A stretch of 64,000 bases of DNA from Streptomyces sulfonofaciens (GCF_014656295.1 NZ_BNCD01000014.1:62001-126000); one strand, 5' to 3'. Positions 51,005 to 59,957 are shown, counted from the first letter of the stretch. Translations and numbers: made by a program. The notes: generated from the sequence alone by a model not told the origin.

Positions 51005-51733
51005 CCGGGCTCCCTTCCTCACCGGTGGGGACGGCATGCTGCACCCGTCCCGCGGCCACGGCGGCCCGTGCCGTCCCCGGGCCGTGCGCACCAGGCGGCC
51101 CACCCGCCGACCACGTGACGTACCCGCAGCCGACCCGCCCCTCACGCCGACCCGCCCGCCTACGCCCGAACGGGCGCCCGCGCGGGGGCCGTCTGCCCCA
51201 GTCCCGCCAGGACCGGATCCGGCCTCCTCCTTGACCCGAGTCGCCCGGGCCGGTATCAACATCCCGCGCCGCAGGGCGGATCCGGGACCGGTCGGGGAGC
51301 CGGGCCGACGCGCCCGCGGCCGAGACAGGGGCGCGGACCGGGGCGGGCGCGGCGCGAGGCGCCGAGGGCGGATGGCATGTCCACACGCAGGACACGCGGC
51401 AGGGCGCGGCCCCGGGGGACGCGCCACTAAGGGCGGGACCGTGCGACGGCCGCCGAGCCCGCCCGGCGCACCCGCGCCGCGGCCCGCGCCCTGGCCGCCG
51501 CCACCGCACTGCTCGCCGCGGCCTGCGTGTCGTCCTCCAGCGCCGGTTCATCGCCGGCATGCTGAGCGGCGCCGTCAAGGAGTGAGCCCGCGACCCCGGT
51601 CGCCCCGGGCCCGGCCTCGGGCCCCGGGGGCGGCCGCGGCACCTGGGGCAGGGCGGTCGCGGCTCCCTGCCCGTACGGGCCCCGGTCCGCCGCGAGCGGG
51701 GGCGGGCCCGCTCCGGCCCGCCCCGGCACGTTC
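51005..51733. other. Long intergenic stretch, no gene recognised
   Basis: About 730 bases between the phosphatase and aldo/keto reductase genes, both on the minus strand. Open frames are Arg/Pro/Gly-rich on all frames; one minus frame (51427-51590) reads an Ala/Arg-rich tail with no family. The phosphatase promoter should lie near its right end (51010-51100). No repeats or hairpins stood out. Confidence 0.5.
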
Positions 51734-52708
51734 CTACTTGAACCCGACCGGCGCGTGCGGCACGTACGGGGCCTCCAGGTACGCGGCCTCCTCGTCGTCG
51801 AGCACCAGGTCGACGCCCGCCACGAGGTCGTCCAACTGCTCGGGCCTGGACACACCGATGATGGGGGCCGTCACCACCGGATTGCGCAGCACCCACGCCA
51901 GTGCCACCTGGGCCGGCGCCACACCGCGCCGTCCCGCGAGCTCGATGACCCGCTCGGTGATCACGCGGTCGTCCTCGCCGTACAGCGTCTTGCCGAACTC
52001 GTCCGTCTCGGAACGGGCGGTGGCCGTGTCCCACTGCCGCGTGAGGCGGCCGCGTGCCAGCGGGCTCCAAGGGATGACGCCGATGCCCTGGTCGGCGCAG
52101 AGCGGCAGCATCTCGCGCTCCTCCTCGCGATGCAGGAGGTTGTAGTGGTTCTGCATCGACACGAAACGCGTCCAGCCGTGCAGGTCGGCCAGGTACAGGG
52201 CCTTGGAGAACTGCCAGGCGTGCATCGACGACGCGCCTATGTAGCGGGCCTTGCCGGCCTTCACCACGTCGTGCAGGGCCTCCAGCGTCTCCTCTATCGG
52301 CGTCTCGTAGTCCCACCGGTGGATCTGGTAGAGGTCGACGTGGTCCACCTGGAGCCGCCGCAGGCTGTTGTCCACCTCGGTGAAGATCGCCTTCCGGGAC
52401 AGGCCCCCGCCGTTCGGCCCCGGCCGCATCCGGTTGTAGACCTTCGTCGCCAGCACCACGTCGTCCCGGTGGATGCCGAGGTCGCGCAGCGCACGGCCGA
52501 CGATCTCCTCGCTGGAGCCGTCGGAGTAGGTGTTGGCCGTGTCGAGGAAGTTGATCCCGGCGTCCAGCGCCTTGCGGATGATGGTGCGGCTGTCGTCGTC
52601 GCCGAGCGTCCAGTCGTGGTTGCCCCGCGTGGGGTCACCGAAGCTCATACAGCCCAGGCTCAACGCCGAGACCTGCAGGCCGGTCGATCCCAGTCGTGTG
52701 TAGCGCAT
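51734..52708 (-). CDS. Aldo/keto reductase
   Basis: A 324-residue TIM-barrel NADPH-dependent reductase. The catalytic tetrad is visible: Asp and Tyr in NFLDTANTYSDGSSEEIVGR, Lys in VLATKVYNRM, His in QIHRWDYETPI. MRYTRLGSTGLQVSALSLGC is the family N-terminus. The substrate is unknown; this subgroup reduces aldehydes and some natural products. Start ATG at 52708. Confidence 0.94.
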   Translation of the reverse strand: MRYTRLGSTGLQVSALSLGCMSFGDPTRGNHDWTLGDDDSRTIIRKALDAGINFLDTANTYSDGSSEEIVGRALRDLGIHRDDVVLATKVYNRMRPGPNGGGLSRKAIFTEVDNSLRRLQVDHVDLYQIHRWDYETPIEETLEALHDVVKAGKARYIGASSMHAWQFSKALYLADLHGWTRFVSMQNHYNLLHREEEREMLPLCADQGIGVIPWSPLARGRLTRQWDTATARSETDEFGKTLYGEDDRVITERVIELAGRRGVAPAQVALAWVLRNPVVTAPIIGVSRPEQLDDLVAGVDLVLDDEEAAYLEAPYVPHAPVGFK

Positions 52709-52862
52709 GCCGGTGTGCTCCTAGCATCGAGGGAGGCGAGTGGCGTCCTGCCCATCCGGCAGAGCCGGTGCCGTCCAGGCGGGTGACACCGGCATACTGC
52801 ACGGTACGTACGGCGCATGGTAGCCGTCGAGATCCACAGCACCGACGGGCCCCCTGGGGGTC

Positions 52863-53756
52863 TCAGCCCCCGTCGTCCTCATCGCCGTCCGCGCCGTCGT
52901 CCGCGTCCTGGTCCGCCTCGTCGTCCTTTCCGCGGTTCGCGCGGTCGTCCGGACGGCCGCCGCCGCGGTCCCGGTCCCGGCCGTCCGGACCGTCGGCCCG
53001 CCGGCCCCGGCTGTCGTCCCTGCCGGCCCCGTCCTCGCCGTGCTCACGGCCGCCGCCCTCCTCGCCCGTGCCGTCTCCGGCGGCCCGCCCGGCCGCCCCC
53101 TCGTCCAGGTCGCCGTCCTCACGCTCGGCCCTGCTCGCCCGCCGGTGGCGGAGGATGCGGCGGGCGAGCAGGGCGGCCACGACGACCGCGGTGGCGGTGA
53201 GCAGCCACACCTCGGACTGCTGGATCGCCGGATACAGGGCCGAGATGTGCTGTCCCGCCAGATAGCCGAGGGAGACCCAGGTGGCCACCCACAGGACGGC
53301 CCCCAACGCGTTGTAGGCGAGGAAGCGCGGCCAGGGCATCCGTGCGATGCCCGCGATCAGGCCGTTGGCCTCCCGCAGGCCCTCGATGAACCGGGCCACC
53401 ACGATGACCTTGCCGCCGTGGCGGGTGAAGAAGCCCTCGGCCTTCGCCACGCGGCGCGGCGGCAGGAAGACGTAGCGGCCGTAGCGCGCGACCAGCCTGC
53501 GGCCGGCGGTCCGGCCGATCAGATACCCGATGTTGTCGCCCACGACGGCGGCGAGCCAGGCCACGGCCGCCACACCGAAGACGTTCAGCCGTCCCGCCCC
53601 GGCGTAGACGGCCGCGACGATCATGACCGTCTCGCCCGGCAGCGGAATGCCGAAGTCCTCCACGCCCACCAGCGCGCCGACCGCCAGGTAGCCCCAGTGG
53701 TCCAGAAGCGGTGCGAGATCGGCCAGGACACCAGGGAGGGGCGGCATCCCCGCCAT
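52863..53756 (-). CDS. DedA-family membrane protein with long charged C-terminal tail
   Basis: A 297-residue protein. Residues 1-215 form the DedA core (VEDFGIPLPGETVMIVAAVY, GYLIGRTAGRRLVARYGRYV, VARFIEGLREANGLIAGIAR), a family now linked to lipid scrambling and envelope stress. Residues about 215-297 are a highly charged Asp/Glu/Arg/Gly tail (RDRDRGGGRPDD, DDEADQDADDGADGDEDDGG) that is unusual for DedA and probably cytoplasmic. ATG at 53756 is best: gaggag is 6 bases ahead, while ATG 53762 touches it. Confidence 0.9.
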   Translation of the reverse strand: MAGMPPLPGVLADLAPLLDHWGYLAVGALVGVEDFGIPLPGETVMIVAAVYAGAGRLNVFGVAAVAWLAAVVGDNIGYLIGRTAGRRLVARYGRYVFLPPRRVAKAEGFFTRHGGKVIVVARFIEGLREANGLIAGIARMPWPRFLAYNALGAVLWVATWVSLGYLAGQHISALYPAIQQSEVWLLTATAVVVAALLARRILRHRRASRAEREDGDLDEGAAGRAAGDGTGEEGGGREHGEDGAGRDDSRGRRADGPDGRDRDRGGGRPDDRANRGKDDEADQDADDGADGDEDDGG

Positions 53757-54183
53757 GGCCATCTCCTCGAAGAAAGGGGTCAGTGCGTGCACCGGCCGGT
53801 CCGCACGGCCGTCGCCGGCCGGGCCCGGCCGAATCGGCCGGTCCGCGCACCCGCAGCCGGCGCGGCCCGCCCACGGCGGTGCCGCGCGCCAGGGCATCGC
53901 GGCCGACCTATTACGGTACCTCGCTCCGCACCGGACACCCGGTCCGGCAGACCCCGGCGCCACCCGCTGCCACTCCGAGGGGTCCAGCTCCGGGCCCCAG
54001 GTCCGGGGCCGGGCGGTCGGTCCCGCGCCGGACGCGGTTGTCGCACCAGGCGCGCCACGTGACACTGGGTCCGGGGCGGACGTCCGGTCCGCCGTCACCG
54101 CGCCGACCGGTGCCCGAGGGCGGCCGTGCCGTCCGTGGCCTCCCCGGCCGCGCGGCGGGCGTCGCGCAGGGGAGGACGACGAG
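53757..54183. other. Divergent intergenic region, no gene
   Basis: About 430 bases between the DedA and CysRS-like genes. It carries both promoters; CTATTACGGTACC near 53910 is the most AT-rich point. Open frames are Arg/Pro/Gly-rich without signals. It ends at gaggacgacgag, the ribosome-binding site of the next gene. Confidence 0.45.
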
Positions 54184-54975
54184 ATGGTGACGATCACCGA
54201 CGCCAGGTCGGGCAGACGGCGCCCGGTGGGTTCGGCCCGGCACGGACTGATCCGGATCTGCGAGCACCTGGCACTGCCCGACGGTGCCCCCGGGATCGCG
54301 GACATGCGCGTCATCGTCGTCGGCGACGTGCTGCTGCGCGCCGTCGAGCGCGGCGGCAGGCAGGCCGCCCTGGTGTGGAGTGTGCCGGAGGGCGCCCCGG
54401 CCGCCGCCCCTGCGGGGTTCCACCGTCTGGTGGCCGCCCTGGGCGCCCATCCGCCCTCCGACATCGTCCCGGAGCCGGGTGTCGAGGCGGCTCTCGGCGG
54501 CGCGCCGGACGTCCGGGTGGGACCGGCCCCCCGGCCGGACGGCGCGCCGGACGCCTGGCTCAGGACCGGTCCCGTGACGGCCCCGGCCCTTGCACCGCCG
54601 GAGGAGGAGGGCAAGGACCTGCTGGCGCTGAGGCTGGCCCTGCTCGCGCTGCCGCACGCCGACCCCGCCTCGCTCCCGCCCGACTCGCTGGCGGCCGCCG
54701 ACCGGCAACTGCGCCGGTGGCGGGCGCTGACGGCCCGCTGGGCGGACAGTCCGTCCCGCCCCGTCCCCGCCGGCCTCCGGCGGCAGGCGGACGCCTGCGT
54801 CGCCGACGGCCTGGACACGCCCGCGGTGCTGGACCTGATGGGCGCCGTCGCGCGCGGCGACGAGCTGCCCGACGGCGCGAAGTTCGAGGCGTTCGCCCTC
54901 CTCGACGGCGTCCTCGGGCTGGAACTGGCCCGGGACGTCGGCCGCGGGGTGCCGACCGGGGACCCGGCGGACTGA
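54184..54975 (+). CDS. Degenerate cysteinyl-tRNA-synthetase-like protein
   Basis: A 263-residue protein. The start VTITDARSGRRRPV, the segment LIRICEHLALPDG and ADMRVIVVGDVLLRAVERGG follow the order of the CysRS N-terminus (LYDTLTRRKEPF ... VRMYVCGPTVYD ... ARPFVVFDVLRRYLE). The HIGH and KMSKS signatures and the zinc cysteines are absent. The C-terminus (LPDGAKFEAFALLDGVLGLE) resembles the helical end of the synthetase. It cannot charge tRNA; a binding or regulatory role is possible. Short proteins of this sort exist in several Streptomyces genomes as I recall. ATG at 54184 follows aggggaggac. Similarity is by eye and moderate. Confidence 0.6.
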   Translation: MVTITDARSGRRRPVGSARHGLIRICEHLALPDGAPGIADMRVIVVGDVLLRAVERGGRQAALVWSVPEGAPAAAPAGFHRLVAALGAHPPSDIVPEPGVEAALGGAPDVRVGPAPRPDGAPDAWLRTGPVTAPALAPPEEEGKDLLALRLALLALPHADPASLPPDSLAAADRQLRRWRALTARWADSPSRPVPAGLRRQADACVADGLDTPAVLDLMGAVARGDELPDGAKFEAFALLDGVLGLELARDVGRGVPTGDPAD

Positions 54976-55175
54976 GGGGCCGCGGGAGGGGGCCGGAGGT
55001 CCGGGGAGACGGTGTCCGCGGGCCCCGGCTGACGGGCCGCGCCGTGGGCGGTGGCCGAGGGGCTCGACCTGGCAGGAGCCGGCCCGCCCCCGTCCCCGGG
55101 ACGGCCGGCGCGGCACCCGGTCACAGGGCGCACTGCCGTGGAAACCGGTGGATCCCGCTTACGTATCGTGTGCCG

Positions 55176-56507
55176 ATGTCGCATGGTGTTGTCCATGCCG
55201 CCGAGGGGCTGCCGAGGGAGTGGTGGGGCGTGGGCGAGCCGTCGGACGCGGCCGGAGGGCCGGGGGAACTGCGGCGCCGGCTCGGGGTGCCGGACGCGGT
55301 GGTGATCGGCCTCGGGTCGATGATCGGCGCGGGGATCTTCGCGGCGCTCGGCCCAGCGGCACGCGCGGCCGGCTCCGCGCTGCTGCCCGGCCTCGCCCTG
55401 GCCGCCGTCGTCGCCTACTGCAACGCCACCTCCTCGGCCCGGCTCGCCGTCCGCCATCCGGCCTCCGGCGGCACCTATGTCTACGGCGGTGAACGGCTCG
55501 GCCCGTTCTGGGGCTACCTCGCCGGGTGGGCCTTCGTGACGGGCAAGACCGCCTCCTGCGCGGCGATGGCGCTCACCGCGGGTGCCTACGTGTGGCCGGG
55601 CCAGGCGCACGCGGTCGCGGTGGCCGCGGTGGTGGCGCTCACCGCGGTGAACTACACCGGCGTCCAGAAGTCGGCGTTGCTCACCCGTGCCCTGGTGGCC
55701 GCGGTGCTGGCCGTGCTCGGCGCGGTCGTGGTCGCCGCGCTGAACTCCGGCGCCGCGGACGCCGCGCGGCTGGACATCGGTCCTGACGGCGACTTCCCCG
55801 GCGTGCTCCGAGCGGCGGCGCTGCTCTTCTTCGCGTTCGCCGGCTACGCGCGCATCGCCACCCTGGGCGAGGAGGTGCGCGATCCGGGGCGCACCATCCC
55901 CAGGGCCATCCCGCTCGCGCTCGGCATCACCCTCTTCGTCTACGCGGCCGTGGCCGTCGCCGCCCTGGCGGTGCTCGGCCCGGGGGGCCTCGCGGGCTCC
56001 GGGGCGCCGCTGTCGGACACCGTCAGGGCCGCGGGCGCCGGCGAGCTGACGCCGGTGGTGCGCGCCGGAGCCGCCGTGGCCGCGCTCGGCTCGCTGCTGG
56101 CCCTGATCCTGGGCGTCTCGCGGACCACCCTGGCCATGGCGCGGGACCGGCATCTGCCGCACGCACTGGCCGCGGTCCATCCGCGCTTCGGGGTGCCGCA
56201 CCGCGCCGAGCTGGTGGTGGGGGCGGCGGTGGCGGTGCTCACCGCTGTCGCCGACGTGCGCGGGGCGATCGGCTTCTCCTCGTTCGGGGTGCTGGCCTAC
56301 TACGCCATCGCGAACGCGTCCGCGTGGACCCTGCCGGCTGCCGGACGCCGAGGCGCCCGTCTCGTACCGGTGGTCGGACTGGCGGGCTGCCTGGCCCTGG
56401 CCTTCGCCCTGCCGCTTTCCTCGGTGCTCCAGGGCGCCGCGGTGCTCGCCGCGGGGGTCGCGGTCTACGCCGCGCGCCGCAGGGCAGCCGCCCGCCGGGC
56501 CCCGTAG
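55176..56507 (+). CDS. APC-superfamily amino acid permease
   Basis: A 443-residue transporter with about 12 membrane helices. The first helix VVIGLGSMIGAGIFAALGPA carries the APC signature (GSxxGxGIF), and FVTGKTASCAAMALTAGAYV, FFAFAGYARIATLGEEVRDP (FxGYxxxxxxxEEVxNP-like) and LAMARDRHLPHALAAVHPRF are family segments. It imports an amino acid or polyamine with protons. No ribosome-binding site precedes ATG 55176; the nearby TACGTAT suggests a leaderless or near-leaderless transcript. It is convergent with the PadR gene. Confidence 0.92.
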   Translation: MSHGVVHAAEGLPREWWGVGEPSDAAGGPGELRRRLGVPDAVVIGLGSMIGAGIFAALGPAARAAGSALLPGLALAAVVAYCNATSSARLAVRHPASGGTYVYGGERLGPFWGYLAGWAFVTGKTASCAAMALTAGAYVWPGQAHAVAVAAVVALTAVNYTGVQKSALLTRALVAAVLAVLGAVVVAALNSGAADAARLDIGPDGDFPGVLRAAALLFFAFAGYARIATLGEEVRDPGRTIPRAIPLALGITLFVYAAVAVAALAVLGPGGLAGSGAPLSDTVRAAGAGELTPVVRAGAAVAALGSLLALILGVSRTTLAMARDRHLPHALAAVHPRFGVPHRAELVVGAAVAVLTAVADVRGAIGFSSFGVLAYYAIANASAWTLPAAGRRGARLVPVVGLAGCLALAFALPLSSVLQGAAVLAAGVAVYAARRRAAARRAP

Positions 56508-56633
56508 CGGAGTACGGCGTCGCCGCTCGCGCAGAAGGGTGCGGCGCACCCGCTCACCGCGGCCCTGTGCCGTGCGCCCGCTTCCCGCAGGCCGGCCCCG
56601 CGGACGGATCAGCGGACGGAACCGCGCGGCGCC

Positions 56634-56939
56634 TCACGCCGAGGAGCGGCCGAGGATCTCGCGGGCCAGCTCGGCCAGTGCCCTGCGGTCCGCCGCCAAG
56701 GCGCGCCGGCCCTCCTCGGTCGCGCGGTACAGGCGCCGGATCCTGCCGTCCACCGTGCGCTGCTCGGACACCAGCAGCCCGTCGGCCTCCAGCCGGTGCA
56801 GTGTCGGATACAGCGTGCCGGGGCTGATGCGATGGCCGTGCCGGGCCAGTTCCCCGGTGATCCACGCACCGTGGATCTCCCCTTCGGCCGCGTGGTGCAG
56901 GATGTGCGACCGCACCGCACCCCGCTGGAACTCCCGCAC
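56634..56939 (-). CDS. PadR-family transcriptional regulator
   Basis: A 101-residue winged-HTH protein of the short PadR (PadR-s1) type. FQRGAVRSHILHHAAEGEIH, HGHRISPGTLYPTLHRLEAD and VSEQRTVDGRIRRLYRATEE are the family's recognition and wing segments. Start is GTG at 56939, supported by ggagg 7 bases ahead. A CCGATATCGG palindrome lies 36 bases upstream. The target may be the neighbouring APC permease or an unlinked exporter. Confidence 0.92.
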   Translation of the reverse strand: MREFQRGAVRSHILHHAAEGEIHGAWITGELARHGHRISPGTLYPTLHRLEADGLLVSEQRTVDGRIRRLYRATEEGRRALAADRRALAELAREILGRSSA

Positions 56940-56974
56940 CCCTGTACCTCCGTGCCCGGCAACCAGTGACGGAA

Positions 56975-56984
56975 CCGATATCGG
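56975..56984. promoter_or_regulatory. Perfect 10-base palindrome upstream of PadR
   Basis: CCGATATCGG is a perfect palindrome within AACCGATATCGGGTG, ahead of the GTG start of PadR. An autoregulatory site is inferred from position; only one copy is present. Confidence 0.45.
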
Positions 56985-57084
56985 GTGCCGATCCTACGCC
57001 GCTCCGGCCGGACGCCTCCGCACACCGCTCGGGCCGCCCCGCCTCCACCGGCCCCGGCGGCCCGCCCGGAGGCAGGGCCGGCGC

Positions 57085-57420
57085 CTCGGTGGGAGGTGCG
57101 GCCGCCGTCCACCAACGGCGTCGTGCCGTGGTCGTCGGCCGCGCCGTCCCCAGTCAGGAACACCACCCGCCGCGGCCACCTCCGCCGGTGTGGAGGCACG
57201 GCGCGAGGGAACGGCGGGAACCAACCGCTCCACCGTGCCGCCGTTCGCCGCGACGTGCTCGGTGAGGGTCGGGCCGGGGGCGACCGGCCTGACCCGCACC
57301 CCCGCCGGACCGTCTTCGGCCGCCCAGGACCGGGTCACCGAGTGGACGGTGGGCTTCCTGGCGCCGTAGAGGACCGAGCCGGCGATGCCCACCTCCCCGT
57401 TGATCGACCCGATGTCCACT
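57085..57420 (-). pseudogene. SDR-family remnant, N-terminally deleted and frameshifted
   Basis: Read on the minus strand from about 57420: INGEVGIAGSVLYGARK, then VHSVTRSWAAEDGPAGVRVR and VAPGPTLTEHVAANGG, followed after a frame change near 57180 by VVFLTGDGAADDHG and LVDGGRT. These are the second half of a short-chain dehydrogenase (active-site Tyr/Lys in YGARK, PGPT, VDGG end). The cofactor-binding half is missing. The break coincides with a 20-base tandem duplication at 57400-57435. It is a dead gene. Confidence 0.8.
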
Positions 57421-57435
57421 TGATCGACCCGATGT
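57400..57435. repeat. Tandem duplication at the SDR breakpoint
   Basis: TTGATCGACCCGATGT occurs at 57400-57415 and again at 57420-57435 (20-base period). It marks the junction where the SDR remnant loses homology. Confidence 0.85.
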
Positions 57436-57583
57436 GCGCTGCCGCGCCGCCACCCGCTGCGGCCATCGCGTGCGCGCGGTTCCGCCGGCCGGGTGGGGGG
57501 ACCGTCCGCGGGCGCGGTGCCGTCAGCCGAGCGCGGTGGTCCGCCGGCGCGCCCCGGCATCGTGGGCGTGTTTGGCTGAGGGG

Positions 57584-58336
57584 ATGAGTGTTCACGTCGG
57601 CACCTCGGGATGGCAGTACAAGGACTGGCGGGGCGTCCTGTACCCCGCGGGGACGCCCCAGCGGCTCTGGCTGGAGGAGTACGCGGAACGGTTCGCCACG
57701 GTCGAGCTGAACAACGCCTTCTACCGGCTGCCTGACCACCGAACGTTCGCCGACTGGCGGGACCGTACGCCCGAGGGCTTCGTCATGGCCGTCAAGGCGA
57801 GCCGCTACCTCACCCACATCAAGCGGCTGCGCGAGCCACAGGAGCCGGTGCACAGGCTGATGAGCCGAGCCGAGGGCCTCGGTGACCGGCTCGGTCCCGT
57901 GCTCCTGCAACTCCCGCCGAACCTGACCGAGGACGCCGCACTGCTCGACGCGTGCCTGCGCTGCTTCCCGGCCACCGCCAGGGTGGCGGTCGAGACACGG
58001 CACCCGTCCTGGGACACCTCCCGTGTCCGCGCAGTCCTGGAGGCCCGCGGTGCCGCACTGTGCTGGGCCGACGCCCGTTCGCGGCCGGTCACCCCGCTGT
58101 GGCGGACCGCGGACTGGGGCTATCTGCGCCTGCACGAGGGCCGTGCCCGGACCTGGCCGCGCTACGGCCGCCAGGCGCTGGGCTCCTGGGTCCGGCGGAT
58201 CGCCGACACCTGGCCGGACGGCGCCGATGTGTACGTGTACTTCAACAACGACCCGGGTGGCGCCGCGGTCCACGACGCGAGGGCCTTCGCCCGTGCCGCC
58301 GCGGCACGTGGCAGCACGGTGAGCCGCGTCCCCTGA
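57584..58336 (+). CDS. DUF72 (YecE-like) family protein
   Basis: A 250-residue TIM-barrel protein of the DUF72 family. Hallmarks are HVGTSGWQYKDWRGVLYPAG, FATVELNNAFYRLPDHRTFA, VMAVKASRYLTHIKRLREPQ, LGPVLLQLPPNLTED, VAVETRHPSWDTSRV and YVYFNNDPGGAAVHDARAF. The family is widespread, possibly nuclease- or isomerase-related, and has no established activity. Start ATG at 57584 follows a short gagggg. It seems to stand alone. Confidence 0.92.
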   Translation: MSVHVGTSGWQYKDWRGVLYPAGTPQRLWLEEYAERFATVELNNAFYRLPDHRTFADWRDRTPEGFVMAVKASRYLTHIKRLREPQEPVHRLMSRAEGLGDRLGPVLLQLPPNLTEDAALLDACLRCFPATARVAVETRHPSWDTSRVRAVLEARGAALCWADARSRPVTPLWRTADWGYLRLHEGRARTWPRYGRQALGSWVRRIADTWPDGADVYVYFNNDPGGAAVHDARAFARAAAARGSTVSRVP

Positions 58337-58360
58337 CGCCCCGTCCCCCTGCTTCGGACC

Positions 58361-58392
58361 CGGAGAGCCGGAGAGCCGGAGAGCCGGAGAGC
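58361..58392. repeat. Four tandem 8-base repeats
   Basis: CGGAGAGC occurs four times in perfect tandem between 58361 and 58392, followed by the variant CCGAGAGCCCGAG. It lies in the 320-base gap after the DUF72 gene. The remainder (58411-58442) repeats AGTCGGAAA-like sequence. No gene was seen in the gap. Confidence 0.85.
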
Positions 58393-58656
58393 CCGGGATC
58401 CCGAGAGCCCGAGTGTCGGAAAAGTCAGAAAGTCGGAAAGTCGTGGAGAGTCCCCCCGCGGAGAAACCGTGAGGACACCGGCGCCCTGACGATGCTCGCC
58501 GTCGTCGCCGCCGCACTCGGGCTGCCGCTGCACCGCATCGAACGCGGTGGCGGCACGCCGCACGTCGGCCCCCGCTCCGGGCGGCGTCGCGCCGGCGCCG
58601 CCCGCCGGGGCGGACGCGGGTGCGGCGGGCCGGTGGCGAAGGACTAGAGTGACGGC

Positions 58657-59592
58657 GTGTCGGTTCCTGGGTTGATTCGTATTGTCTCGCGTGATTCGCC
58701 GATGGCGTTGGCGCAGGTGGAGCGGGTGCGTGCGGAGCTCACGGCCCGCCATCCCGGTCTGGTGACGCAGGTCGTCCCGGTCAAGACGACCGGGGACAAG
58801 TGGATGGGCGCCCTGTCGCAGGTCGAGGGGAAGGGCGCCTTCACCAAGGAGGTCGACGCCGCCCTGCTGGCCGGGCAGGCGGACCTCGCCGTGCACTGCG
58901 TCAAGGACGTCCCGGCCGACCGCCCCCTGCCGGCAGGCACCGTCTTCGCCGCGTTCCTCAAGCGCGACGACATCAGGGACGCGCTCATCGACCCCGAGGG
59001 CCGCACCCTCGACCAGCTCCCGGCCGGCACCCGCATCGGCACCTCCTCGGTGCGCCGCCGCGCCCAACTGGCCGTGCTGCGGCCCGATCTGCAGTACGTG
59101 CCGATGCGGGGCAACGTCGGCCGCCGTCTGGAGCGCCTCAGGGCCGGCGACGCGGACGCCCTGATCCTGGCCGCCTGCGGCCTGGACCGCCTGGGCCACC
59201 GCGCGTTGGCCAGCGATGTGCTCTCGCCGGAGCTGATGATGCCACCGGTCGGCGCCGGTGTCCTCGCGTTGCAGTGCCGCGAGGACGACACCACGCTGAT
59301 CGACACCGTCAGCGAACTCAACGACTCGGCGACCCACCGCGAGACGACGGCGGAACGCATGCTCCTGCACGTCCTGCAAGGACACTGCAACAGCCCCATC
59401 GCCGGCTACGCCCGCACCGGCCCCGACGGCAACCTCTCCCTGCGCGCGTGCGTCTTCAGCCCGGACGGCAAGACGGTCCTGCCCGCCCACGAGTGGGCCG
59501 GCCGGCTCGACCCGGCCACCCTGGGCACCTCCGTGGCCGTCGCCCTGCTGCGCCAGGGCGCCCGCGACCTGATCGACTCCATCGATCACTGA
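58657..59592 (+). CDS. hemC: Hydroxymethylbilane synthase (porphobilinogen deaminase), stand-alone copy
   Basis: A 311-residue enzyme that joins four porphobilinogens into hydroxymethylbilane for heme, siroheme and B12. The dipyrromethane cofactor attaches to Cys244 in LQGHCNSPIAGY; the catalytic Asp is in LAVHCVKDVPADRP; RIGTSSVRRRAQLAVL, YVPMRGNVGRRLERLR and GVLALQC bind substrate. It is not in a hem operon: neighbours are a DUF72 gene and a hydrolase. Start GTG at 58657. The first 50 codons use more T/A third bases (for example ATT CGT ATT GTC) than its neighbours, which may indicate transfer or weak expression. Confidence 0.92.
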   Translation: MSVPGLIRIVSRDSPMALAQVERVRAELTARHPGLVTQVVPVKTTGDKWMGALSQVEGKGAFTKEVDAALLAGQADLAVHCVKDVPADRPLPAGTVFAAFLKRDDIRDALIDPEGRTLDQLPAGTRIGTSSVRRRAQLAVLRPDLQYVPMRGNVGRRLERLRAGDADALILAACGLDRLGHRALASDVLSPELMMPPVGAGVLALQCREDDTTLIDTVSELNDSATHRETTAERMLLHVLQGHCNSPIAGYARTGPDGNLSLRACVFSPDGKTVLPAHEWAGRLDPATLGTSVAVALLRQGARDLIDSIDH

Positions 59593-59938
59593 CCCGCGCA
59601 GCCGGAACCCGCCCGGCGCCCCGTGCCGCCCCGTCCGGCTGAAAGCGCCGTGACCGGCCCGTTCGAGGTTTCCCGGAAGGCATCCGCCGGGGGACGGGGC
59701 ACAGTGTTCTGGTCAGGGCGGGTCCCCGGCCGGTCCCGGCGGCACCGCGTCCGCCCGGGCCCGCCCGCCGAGACATCCCCGTGCGGTTCCCGGGAGGATG
59801 CCGACCGGCCCGCCGGCCGTGGTGGACCGGCTCGCGGCGGTCCGCCTTCAGCGCCCGCCGAGGGGGGCCCGCGTCTGCCCGGGTGCGCGGGACGGCCAGG
59901 CCGGCCACGGCGCTTGCCGCCCGGCCCGCGGACGGATT

Positions 59939-59957
59939 CCTTGCCGATTCGGCAAGG
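59939..59957. promoter_or_regulatory. Perfect 19-base dyad upstream of the epoxide-hydrolase-like gene
   Basis: CCTTGCCGA and TCGGCAAGG are perfect 9-base arms around one T. It lies 158 bases upstream of ATG 60115 in a 522-base gap (59593-60114) that otherwise holds no gene. The size suits a TetR-type or MarR-type dimer. No regulator gene is adjacent, so the factor is unknown. Confidence 0.55.

Noticed and set aside
52863..56549. 1228-codon minus-strand frame covering DedA and the CysRS-like and APC genes
   Set aside because: Only the last 298 codons are DedA. The rest is antisense to two plus-strand genes with clear motifs.
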